A stretch of DNA of 5,392 nt from Melioribacteraceae bacterium (lineage in GTDB: Bacteria > Bacteroidota > Ignavibacteria > Ignavibacteriales > Melioribacteraceae), in NCBI GenBank assembly GCA_026983755.1, contig JALSTL010000015.1, forward strand, positions 1-5,392, given 5' to 3'. The translations under genes and the position numbers were made by a program. Numbering within the stretch: the stretch's first letter is position 1; the number at the start of each line of letters is the position of its first letter. The notes beneath the pieces were generated by a model that saw only the letters and a program-made list of their open reading frames with translations, was not told the DNA's origin and made no database searches. Shown piece by piece: positions 1-5,392 of this stretch.

Positions 1-554
1 AGTTGAATATAATCCTCCGCATATAATCCGGTAACTTCAATTATTCTACTAAATTTACCTTCCTTGTTTTCTAAGAAAAAGTAAGAATATCCGTCATCTA
101 AAAAAATGGGTCTAAACGGATCGGTTGTGTTTTCCAAATAGAGTTTAAAAGAATATCCATTGGTAAAATTACTTTCGGAGGGAATAACTTTCATTGAAAT
201 AGTATCTATTGTAAAACTTGTATATGCTTCCAGCAAATCTTTTAATCTATTTTTATATTCTTGATTATTTAATCTTTTTTCAATTGCTTCTTTCCGTGCC
301 AAGACTAAAACTACGGTTTTGTTTAATGGCAATGCTTCAATTTTTACATCAGTTTTTGTAGAAAAAATATTTGATTTACCGGTTGATAATGAATAATGTT
401 GAATGATTTCTTTACATTCTTTTATTGTCCAAGTTGAAGATGATTTATTTAATACATCGTAAAAATTTGATTTGAATACGTATTTGGTTAGTGAACAGCT
501 TGTTAATAATAGAAATACAAAAATAAATAAAAAAGGCTTAAGTAGAATTTTCAT
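1..554 (-). CDS. Predicted lipoprotein of unknown function, C-terminus cut by window edge
   Basis: The reverse strand is open from an ATG at 554-552 to the left edge, giving 184 complete residues with no stop. The N-terminus is a lipoprotein signal peptide: MKILLK, a hydrophobic stretch at residues 7-17, then a lipobox L17-T18-S19 with C20 as the predicted lipidated cysteine. The mature protein should therefore be exported and membrane-anchored by signal peptidase II processing. The remainder is polar, with alternating hydrophobic residues suggesting mixed alpha/beta structure (for example TVVLVLARKEAIEKRL at about 80-94 and the aromatic GYSYFFLENKEGKF at about 155-168). I recognise no family. 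The start is supported by the signal peptide; no clear Shine-Dalgarno precedes it. It lies downstream of the esterase gene on the same strand with a 94-base gap, so it could be co-transcribed or use its own promoter. Confidence 0.85.
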   Translation of the reverse strand, partial: MKILLKPFLFIFVFLLLTSCSLTKYVFKSNFYDVLNKSSSTWTIKECKEIIQHYSLSTGKSNIFSTKTDVKIEALPLNKTVVLVLARKEAIEKRLNNQEYKNRLKDLLEAYTSFTIDTISMKVIPSESNFTNGYSFKLYLENTTDPFRPIFLDDGYSYFFLENKEGKFSRIIEVTGLYAEDYIQ

Positions 555-587
555 ATCTTTATTTGCAGATTTAATAGTATGATAAAA

Positions 588-593
588 ATTATA
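588..593 (-). promoter_or_regulatory. Possible -10 box for the lipoprotein gene
   Basis: On the minus strand this reads TATAAT, an exact sigma70 -10 consensus, 33 bases before the lipoprotein ATG. No good -35 hexamer lies 16-18 bases upstream (the sequence there is AATATT). In such AT-rich DNA an exact -10 can arise by chance, so this is tentative. Confidence 0.3.
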
Positions 594-608
594 TTTACAG
601 AGTATTTA

Positions 609-625
609 GAAATATTAATTATTTC
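609..625. repeat. Short perfect inverted repeat between esterase and lipoprotein genes
   Basis: GAAATA, a five-base TTAAT spacer, then TATTTC: six-base perfect arms. It sits where the -35 region of the possible lipoprotein promoter would be. It contains almost no GC and is not followed by a T-run in the direction of transcription, so it is a poor terminator. It might be an operator half-site pair or chance symmetry. Confidence 0.25.
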
Positions 626-648
626 AATGCAAACATTTTGGGATTGAA

Positions 649-1440
649 TTATTTTTTATCGAACAAAAATTTTAACGGAATATGTAAACGGTTTGCCCAG
701 CTGACTTCCGAATGATATCCGCCCTTAGCAAGATAGAAATGGAAATTGTTTTCCATTTCAAAATTTTTTTCACTTAATATTTTTACCATTTTTATAAAGT
801 CCGGCAATAATTCTTTTTCTTCCGTTCCGCAATCAATGTATAATTTATTTTTTAATGTAATCAAACTATCAACATCATTTACCATTTTAAAAACAGCTCT
901 ATCATTAACCCAAAACGAGTTGGACATACAAGCTGCTTTGCCAAATATTTTGGGAAAATTCCAAAACAACTGAAACGAAATTAAACCGCCCATGGAAGAA
1001 CCCATTATTCCCGTAGCGGAAGTTTTAGGATTGGTTCTGTATTTTTCATCTATAAAAGGCTTTAATTCTTTAATAATAAAACTGGCATATTGTTTTCCTT
1101 TAACAGTAAAATAATTATATTCTTCCAACCTGTCTTGCGTATTATAAATAGCAACAATAATAATTTCGTTTATGGAATTTTCTTCAATCAGTTTTGATGT
1201 AACTTCATCAACTTTCCAATCATATCCTGTAAAAGAAGTTTTCGGGTCAAAAAGATTTTGTCCGTCGTGCATATATAAAACCGGATACTCTTTATTCGAT
1301 TCAAAATACGAGGGTGGGAACCAAATCAAAATATCTCTTTCGGTTTTTAGATGAATACTATAAAACTCGTGTATATATTCGATATCACCGATAATTTCAT
1401 CTATATTTTGTATGTAGTTTTTTATTTCAGTAGGTGTCAT
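649..1440 (-). CDS. Alpha/beta-hydrolase, esterase D-like family (COG2819 type)
   Basis: A 263-residue serine hydrolase of the putative-esterase (PF00756) group. Near the N-terminus is YMHDGQNLFD (residues 56-65), typical of COG2819 hydrolases and probably part of the oxyanion-hole region. The nucleophile elbow is GSSMGG (147-152), a GxSxG motif with S149 as the predicted nucleophile. H243 in KGGYHSEVSW is the likely catalytic histidine. The acid is less certain: D203 or E207/E208 in YIDCGTEE. There is no signal peptide or membrane segment, so it is probably cytoplasmic. Family members hydrolyse acyl esters, including siderophore and feruloyl esters; the substrate here cannot be read from sequence. 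The ATG at 1440-1438 gives a full-length domain. AAGGA lies 16 bases upstream, too far to be a normal ribosome binding site. The gene is divergent from the LOG-family gene and upstream of the lipoprotein. Confidence 0.9.
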   Translation of the reverse strand: MTPTEIKNYIQNIDEIIGDIEYIHEFYSIHLKTERDILIWFPPSYFESNKEYPVLYMHDGQNLFDPKTSFTGYDWKVDEVTSKLIEENSINEIIIVAIYNTQDRLEEYNYFTVKGKQYASFIIKELKPFIDEKYRTNPKTSATGIMGSSMGGLISFQLFWNFPKIFGKAACMSNSFWVNDRAVFKMVNDVDSLITLKNKLYIDCGTEEKELLPDFIKMVKILSEKNFEMENNFHFYLAKGGYHSEVSWANRLHIPLKFLFDKK

Positions 1441-1530
1441 TACTTAATATTTTTATTCCTTGTTTTGAATCCGTAACCAAAATATAATGATAAATAATGT
1501 TGAAATAATATTTTTTTCAAAATAAAAATT

Positions 1531-1549
1531 TTAAATCAAATTGGTTTAA
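1531..1549. promoter_or_regulatory. Imperfect 19-bp palindrome over the LOG-gene promoter, possible operator
   Basis: The sequence TTAAATCAAATTGGTTTAA is symmetric about its central A. Each nine-base arm matches the other at eight positions; the only mismatch is T at position 6 against G at position 14. It covers the putative -35 box at 1541-1546 and lies in the divergent spacer between the esterase and LOG-family genes. That is a suitable place for a dimeric regulator to act on one or both genes. No regulator is encoded nearby, and AT-rich DNA yields chance palindromes, so the operator role is inference. Confidence 0.35.
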
Positions 1550-1570
1550 TAATATATAAAATTGTATAAT
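1541..1570 (+). promoter_or_regulatory. Sigma70-like promoter for the LOG-family gene
   Basis: TTGGTT at 1541-1546, an 18-base spacer, then an exact TATAAT at 1565-1570. Transcription would start near 1577, leaving a leader of about 27 bases that contains the ribosome binding site. The DNA upstream is A/T tracts, which could act as an UP element. This is the best-matching promoter in the window. Confidence 0.55.
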
Positions 1571-1590
1571 TCGATTTTCTTTTTCAGATA

Positions 1591-1598
1591 AAAAGGAG
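1591..1598 (+). promoter_or_regulatory. Strong ribosome binding site fixing the start at 1604
   Basis: AAAAGGAG followed by five bases and ATG at 1604. It is the clearest Shine-Dalgarno in the window and favours this ATG over the in-frame ATG at 1628. Confidence 0.8.
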
Positions 1599-1603
1599 CC
1601 CAA

Positions 1604-2302
1604 ATGGTAAACAACAACAATAACGGAATGGAAATAGCCGAACAACTTCAAAATTCACAAGAAGATATTTGGAGAATTTTCAGAATAATGAGTGAATTTG
1701 TTGAAGGTTTTGAAAAAATGGCCAACATAAAACCAAGTGTTTTGGTTTTTGGTTCTGCAAGAATAAAACCGAGAGATCTTTATTATAAATTAACGGTTCA
1801 AGTGGCAAAAGAATTGGTGAAAAAAGGATTTGGTATTACAACCGGCGGTGGACCAGGTATTATGGAAGCCGCAAATAAAGGAGCACAAAAAGCACATGGT
1901 AGTTCTTGTGGAATTAATATAGAGCTTCCTTTTGAGCAATCTGCAAATAAATATATTGACAAAGATAAATTGTTAAGTTTCAGATATTTTTTTGTAAGAA
2001 AACTAATGTTTTTTAAGTATGCACAAGGTTATATTTTGATGCCCGGTGGTTTTGGCACTTTAGACGAATCTTTTGAAGTTTTAACACTTATTCAAACCGG
2101 TAAAACAAATAAAGTACCGGTAGTTTTAATGGGAAAAGATTTTTGGAAACCTTTGTTGAAATGGGTTAAAAATGTTCAATTAAAAAGCGGTTATATAGGG
2201 GAAGAGGATTTGGATTTATTCAAATTAACCGACGACCCTAAAGAAGCGGCAAAAATTATGTTCGATTTTCATAAAGGTAAAACTTTAACACCGAATTTTT
2301 AA
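1604..2302 (+). CDS. LOG-family (TIGR00730) Rossmann-fold nucleotide phosphoribohydrolase, long form
   Basis: A 232-residue member of the LOG/'lysine decarboxylase-like' family. These enzymes cleave nucleoside 5'-monophosphates, including cytokinin nucleotides, to free base and ribose 5-phosphate; the old decarboxylase label is a misnomer. Visible motifs in order: VFGSAR (48-53), GGGPGIMEAANKGA (81-94), GINIELPFEQ (103-112), FVRKLMFFKYA (130-140) with the conserved Arg-Lys pair, and the signature PGGFGTLDE (147-155). The C-terminal part, DLDLFKLTDDPKEA (202-215), is typical of the longer subfamily. It is about 40 residues longer than plant-type LOG (about 190) because of an N-terminal helix (DIWRIFRIMSEFVEGFEKM, 21-39) that is normal in this subgroup. 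Residues 3-7 are five asparagines. It is predicted to be soluble and cytoplasmic. Nothing in the neighbourhood indicates cytokinin synthesis, so nucleotide salvage or pool maintenance is the more likely role. Its own promoter and strong ribosome binding site lie upstream. Confidence 0.93.
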   Translation: MVNNNNNGMEIAEQLQNSQEDIWRIFRIMSEFVEGFEKMANIKPSVLVFGSARIKPRDLYYKLTVQVAKELVKKGFGITTGGGPGIMEAANKGAQKAHGSSCGINIELPFEQSANKYIDKDKLLSFRYFFVRKLMFFKYAQGYILMPGGFGTLDESFEVLTLIQTGKTNKVPVVLMGKDFWKPLLKWVKNVQLKSGYIGEEDLDLFKLTDDPKEAAKIMFDFHKGKTLTPNF

Positions 2303-2378
2303 TTAAAGAAATAAATTCCGATTCTTTGATAATTGTCAAATAAAAATTAAACTTTTAACTCTCTGTTACGATAATTAA

Positions 2379-2385
2379 GTGAGGA
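2379..2385 (+). promoter_or_regulatory. Ribosome binding site that decides the start at 2391
   Basis: GTGAGGA lies five bases before the ATG at 2391. The GTG at 2379 is in frame and could be taken for a start, but it forms part of this Shine-Dalgarno-like element and has no ribosome binding site of its own. The ATG is therefore preferred. Confidence 0.6.
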
Positions 2386-2390
2386 CTAAT

Positions 2391-3062
2391 ATGTTAGATC
2401 CGATCTTAAATATCAACCATAATGAGAGATATAAAGGCGGGGTTAAGTCTCAAAGCAGTTTTTACTCAATTCACCAACATACCGAAGAGAAGAATAGGTC
2501 AAAAGACTCAGCTCTGTTTTCACCTCTTGCCAGACTTTTGTCTAAAATCAATTGGCGGATAATTAACGTCCAATATCCTTCTAATGACCAAATCTTAATA
2601 AATTTTCAAAAAGGAGAACTTGAATTTTTGACCTTAATTGATTTTCATGAATTGTATAATACTCAGTATCATGAGTTTTCAATTTCTAAAAAAACGCAAA
2701 ATAATGGGAAAAAATTGGAATATAAAATTCAAATAAAAGTAAAGAAAGAAAAAATAACCACTTTTGAAAAAATTACTCCGTTGGAAATAGATGCACTTGA
2801 AGAATTATTTACCAGAATTAAAGAAATAAATTTTGAAAAACTCAATAAACAATCATTAAGTATTACTAATACAGATGTTTTAAATAATTTTGTTTACGGG
2901 TTGGAAGAAAAAATTTCCGGTGAACTAAATACAATACTAACTGCAATATATACTTTAATTTCAACACACCAAGAAAATAAAATAATAAAGAACTATGTAC
3001 TAAATATAGAGCAAAATAATCCGATTATGTTGGAGAAACTTTCTATAATTAGCGCTAAATGA
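2391..3062 (+). CDS. Unrecognised 223-residue protein, translationally linked to the histidine kinase
   Basis: I do not recognise this protein. With the ATG at 2391 it has 223 residues; a GTG four codons earlier is less likely. The first 40 residues are polar and probably disordered (NHNERYKGG, then a Ser/Gln/His-rich stretch). Next comes a compact hydrophobic segment, FSPLARLLSKINWRIINVQYPS (43-64), then beta-rich sequence (QILINF, LEFLTLIDF). A Lys-rich region with alternating hydrophobic residues (KLEYKIQIKVKKEKI, 108-122) follows. The rest is mainly helical with a hydrophobic stretch ISGELNTILTAIYTLI (175-190), which is too polar to be a confident membrane segment. There is no signal peptide, and no cysteine or obvious catalytic motif. 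Its TGA stop is one base before the kinase start, so both are almost certainly on one mRNA. The pairing suggests a partner or regulator of the kinase, which is inference. An 88-base gap separates it from the LOG gene; that gap contains TTGTCA (2333-2338) but no convincing -10 box. Confidence 0.8.
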   Translation: MLDPILNINHNERYKGGVKSQSSFYSIHQHTEEKNRSKDSALFSPLARLLSKINWRIINVQYPSNDQILINFQKGELEFLTLIDFHELYNTQYHEFSISKKTQNNGKKLEYKIQIKVKKEKITTFEKITPLEIDALEELFTRIKEINFEKLNKQSLSITNTDVLNNFVYGLEEKISGELNTILTAIYTLISTHQENKIIKNYVLNIEQNNPIMLEKLSIISAK

Positions 3063-3067
3063 ATTGA
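3059..3067 (+). promoter_or_regulatory. Stop/restart junction coupling the 223-residue protein to the kinase
   Basis: The bases ATGAATTGA contain three signals: an ATG (3059-3061) overlapping the upstream TGA stop (3060-3062), the kinase TTG start (3064-3066), and a TGA (3065-3067) that ends the ATG frame after two codons. No Shine-Dalgarno lies close by; GGAG at 3032-3035 is about 28 bases upstream. Kinase translation is therefore likely to rely on ribosomes ending the upstream gene and restarting. Confidence 0.5.
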
Positions 3068-4923
3068 AAGAAAAAACTTATACAGATATCGGATCTATTG
3101 ATCAAAACATAATTACAAAATTTGAATCCTTAGAAGAACTGCCTAACACAAAACCAATTGTATTATTGAATAAAGAAGGGATTATACTTTATGTCAATAA
3201 TATGCTAAAAAAACAATACGGATTTGAAGAAGGGAAAAGTGCGTTTAATTTTAAGTCGGAACCGGACTTAAAAGTTATACTTCAAAAAATAACCGAAAAA
3301 AAATTAAGAAATTTTAATTGCGAGCTTCACGTATTAAATGATTCCAAATATAAAAATTATTTTTTGGAACTTGAAAGATTATATATAAATGACAAAGAAT
3401 TTTTTTTACTTCAAATAGAAGAAGAAGAAAATCATTATAAACTAGCAAAAAAATTAAATACATTCAGTCAAGCTTTGGATGCCGTTGATGTAGGTGTAAT
3501 TATAACAGATAAAAAAGGAATGATTAAGTTCGTTTCCGCTTCTTTCGAAAAATTTCTTAATAAAAAAATAGATGCTCTTTACAATTCTACAATAACTTCC
3601 TCATTAGAAAAATATCTTACCGATATTGAATTGGCGGAATTTAATCATGCAATTGAAGAAAAAAGAAAGTGGGTAAAAGTAATTTCCGATATTTCTCAAG
3701 ACGGAGATGTTTTCTACAAAGAAATAAAACTTAATATAGTAAATAATTTTTCTGACGGTACAACAAATTATATTTTAACGGCAAATGATATTACCGATCA
3801 GATAAAACAAGCAAGACTTTTAAGAAGATCGGAACAAAAACAAAAATCAATAATAAACAATATTTCCGATCCTATACTAATTGTTAGAAAAGAACAAAAC
3901 GAATTAATTTTTGAAAACGCAAACAACAGTTTTTATAAAAACATTGAATTAAATAGAGAAAAAACAATTGAGCATAAACTTATTGAAACTTTGGAAACCG
4001 AATTATATGATTTGATAGAAACATCGGTAAACAATTTGGTTCAAGATAATAGAATTCACGCGCAATTCCATTATTATAATATTGCAAAGAACAAAAGATT
4101 TATCGGCAAAGTAACTTTTACGGATGATCATTACGATAATACAAGAATTTTTATTATAAATTTAACCGATATTACCGAACAGTTGGAAATTGAGAAAAGA
4201 CTTCGTGATGCTTATAATAAAGAAATTAGTTTGAATAAATTAAAATCTTCGTTCTTGGCAAAAATGTCTCATGAAATAAGAACTCCGCTTAATGCAATTG
4301 TCGGTTATTCGGAACTACTTGAAGATGATGTTAAAACTCAAGATTACGAAGCGTCAACGGAAATGACATCTCATTTAAAAGACGGAGTAAAGCGATTATT
4401 AAATTTGGTAGATAATATTGTAGAAGTATCTTTGTTGGAATCCGGAAATTTTGAAATGGAATTGGAAAATATTGATGTTAAAAATATTATTATTCACAAT
4501 AAAGACAAATGGATTAAACAAGGAAAAAATAAAAACATAAAATTCGAATTTGAAATTAGTCAAAAAAATTTATCGATATCCGCTAACAAAGAAAAACTGG
4601 AAAAGGCTCTTACGGAAGTTGTTTTTAACGCTGTAAAATATAATGTGGAAAACGGTAAAATTGTGATTTCCGCAGACAAAATAAATAATGTTGTAATTAT
4701 AAAAATTCTGGATACGGGTATTGGTATTGAAAAAAAAGAATTAAATAAAATATTGGAACTTTTTGAACAAGCCGAAGATGAAAGCTATACTAGAAGATAC
4801 GAAGGTGCCGGTTTAGGATTATCAATAGCAAATAAACTTATAACATTTATGCACGGACAACTTAACATTAAAAGCAAACCAACTCAAGGAACAACTATAA
4901 CAATTTCTTTCCCCTCAATATAG
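3064..4923 (+). CDS. Soluble sensor histidine kinase with three PAS-like domains
   Basis: A 619-residue two-component sensor kinase that should autophosphorylate on histidine and pass the phosphate to a response regulator. Domains in order: a PAS-like domain at about 20-120 (PIVLLNKEGIILYVNN), a second at about 133-246 ending in the PAC-type NDITDQIKQ, a third at about 258-372 ending in NLTDITEQ, and a helical linker (about 372-395). HisKA follows with H-box SHEIRTPLN and H403 as the phosphorylated residue. HATPase_c has the N-box with N522 and N527, G1 DTGIG (550-554), an F-box around LFEQAE (566-571) and G2 GAGLGLSIA (581-589). All kinase motifs look intact. There is no membrane segment or signal peptide, so it senses a cytoplasmic signal or acts through a partner. 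No receiver domain is fused and no response regulator is nearby. The start is TTG; the frame is closed by a stop at 3046-3048 and has no ATG before residue 47, which falls inside the first PAS domain. Confidence 0.92.
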   Translation: MKEKTYTDIGSIDQNIITKFESLEELPNTKPIVLLNKEGIILYVNNMLKKQYGFEEGKSAFNFKSEPDLKVILQKITEKKLRNFNCELHVLNDSKYKNYFLELERLYINDKEFFLLQIEEEENHYKLAKKLNTFSQALDAVDVGVIITDKKGMIKFVSASFEKFLNKKIDALYNSTITSSLEKYLTDIELAEFNHAIEEKRKWVKVISDISQDGDVFYKEIKLNIVNNFSDGTTNYILTANDITDQIKQARLLRRSEQKQKSIINNISDPILIVRKEQNELIFENANNSFYKNIELNREKTIEHKLIETLETELYDLIETSVNNLVQDNRIHAQFHYYNIAKNKRFIGKVTFTDDHYDNTRIFIINLTDITEQLEIEKRLRDAYNKEISLNKLKSSFLAKMSHEIRTPLNAIVGYSELLEDDVKTQDYEASTEMTSHLKDGVKRLLNLVDNIVEVSLLESGNFEMELENIDVKNIIIHNKDKWIKQGKNKNIKFEFEISQKNLSISANKEKLEKALTEVVFNAVKYNVENGKIVISADKINNVVIIKILDTGIGIEKKELNKILELFEQAEDESYTRRYEGAGLGLSIANKLITFMHGQLNIKSKPTQGTTITISFPSI

Positions 4924-4986
4924 TTTTAATCTAACTATTAACAACTGAAAACTTTATAACTGCTATTAAGTGTAAACAATAAATTC

Positions 4987-5021
4987 TTGTTGATTTCGAT
5001 ATCTATAATAATGTATGTTTA
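4987..5021 (+). promoter_or_regulatory. Weak candidate promoter of Bacteroidota type for the last gene
   Basis: TTGTTG at 4987-4992 is followed, 21 bases later, by TATGTTTA at 5014-5021. This resembles the TTTG / TAnnTTTG pattern of Bacteroidota primary-sigma promoters with one mismatch in the second element. A sigma70-like TATAAT at 5004-5009 lies in the same stretch but has no matching -35. A start of transcription would fall about 30 bases before the ATG at 5064. The 140-base gap (4924-5063) shows nothing else convincing. Confidence 0.25.
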
Positions 5022-5063
5022 AATCACAAAAATGTTATTGTTCATTCAACGCAATCTATTATA

Positions 5064-5392
5064 ATGAAAAAAAATACTATTCTATGGATTGTTGCTTTTG
5101 TAATAACCGTAATTATGGGATATTACCAAAGAGCAACAGGCCCAACCTATCCCGTAAAAGGTAAAACATCAATTGGAACTAAAGAAATTAGTTATAAACT
5201 TCTTAGAAGCCATGGTGGTAAAGGAAATCAAGAAATAAAAATAGAAACAAACGACTCTGATATTAGCGGAACTCTATATTACAAACGTTACAAAACCAAT
5301 GATAGTTGGACTCCTATGAAAATGGTTTATAGTTCAGGAAAACTATCTGCTTTTTTGCCGCATCAACCGCCGGCAGGTAAGTTAGAATATTT
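5064..5392 (+). CDS. Membrane-anchored protein of unknown function, C-terminus cut by window edge
   Basis: Open from ATG 5064 to the right edge: 109 complete residues. A single hydrophobic helix near the N-terminus (ILWIVAFVITVIMGYY, 6-21), preceded by two lysines, should be a membrane anchor or uncleaved signal. The following segment is predicted to lie outside the cytoplasm: ATGPTYPVKG (24-33), LLRSHGGKGNQEIKI (46-60), a beta-rich stretch GTLYYKRYKTNDSW (69-82), and LPHQPPAGKLEY (98-109). These motifs resemble a conserved, uncharacterised protein family that I remember from Bacteroidota and Ignavibacteria, whose members continue into further membrane helices; I cannot confirm that here. The beta-rich region with a PPAGKLEY ending suggests an immunoglobulin-like or fibronectin-like fold. 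No Shine-Dalgarno precedes the ATG. It is co-directional with the kinase, but 140 bases separate them, so it is probably a separate unit. Confidence 0.85.
   Translation, partial: MKKNTILWIVAFVITVIMGYYQRATGPTYPVKGKTSIGTKEISYKLLRSHGGKGNQEIKIETNDSDISGTLYYKRYKTNDSWTPMKMVYSSGKLSAFLPHQPPAGKLEY

Noticed and set aside
746..973. 75-codon open frame on the plus strand
   Set aside because: It lies wholly antisense to the esterase gene, has no ribosome binding site and its translation looks like a frame shadow.
1172..1354. 60-codon open frame on the plus strand
   Set aside because: It is also antisense inside the esterase gene, with no recognisable protein features.
2305..2327. AAAGAA / TTCTTT inverted repeat after the LOG-family gene as a terminator
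   Set aside because: The six AT-rich pairs around an 11-base loop are too weak, and no T-run follows.
2379..2381. GTG as start of the 223-residue protein
   Set aside because: It is part of the Shine-Dalgarno-like GTGAGGA that serves the ATG at 2391.
4922..4953. AGTTTT / AAAACT inverted repeat after the kinase as a terminator
   Set aside because: The arms are six bases with a 20-base loop and no T-tract; likely chance in AT-rich DNA.
4975..4991. AACAA / TTGTT hairpin downstream of the kinase
   Set aside because: Only five AT-rich pairs, and no run of T after it.
5060..5065. Exact TATAAT just before the last gene
   Set aside because: It overlaps the ATG itself, so transcription would begin inside the coding region.
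1..5392. Mobile element, CRISPR array, toxin-antitoxin or phage-defence system
   Set aside because: I saw no transposase, integrase, regularly spaced repeats, small toxin-antitoxin pair or nuclease/helicase motifs on either strand.

Overview
This 5.4 kb window is AT-rich and bacterial, with six genes: two cut by the window edges and four complete. The low GC, the lipobox lipoprotein, several starts without a clear Shine-Dalgarno, the multi-PAS soluble histidine kinase and the final membrane protein (start of a family I associate with Bacteroidota/Ignavibacteria) suggest a member of the Bacteroidota-Chlorobiota-Ignavibacteria group. This placement is inferred from style and remembered families, not from a marker gene. 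I see no tRNA, rRNA, CRISPR array, insertion sequence or phage gene. No stretch longer than about 165 bases lacks a gene.

Left part, minus strand: a predicted lipoprotein of unknown function runs off the left edge (start at 554). Upstream of it in the same direction is a complete 263-residue alpha/beta-hydrolase of the esterase D type (649-1440). A 94-base gap between them holds a possible promoter for the lipoprotein.

A 163-base divergent spacer (1441-1603) carries a good sigma70-like promoter. An imperfect 19-bp palindrome lies over its -35 box, and a strong ribosome binding site precedes the next gene.

Middle and right, plus strand: a LOG-family (TIGR00730) nucleotide phosphoribohydrolase of the long form (1604-2302). 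After 88 bases comes a two-gene unit: an unrecognised 223-residue protein (2391-3062) and, one base after its stop codon, a 619-residue soluble histidine kinase with three PAS-like domains, HisKA and HATPase_c (3064-4923). The kinase appears to begin at TTG and probably depends on translational coupling. After a 140-base gap, a membrane-anchored protein starts at 5064 and is cut by the right edge.

Most of the window is ordinary housekeeping or accessory content. The least explained item is the 223-residue protein coupled to the orphan cytoplasmic kinase: the layout suggests they act together, but the sequence alone does not show how. No response regulator for the kinase lies in the window.
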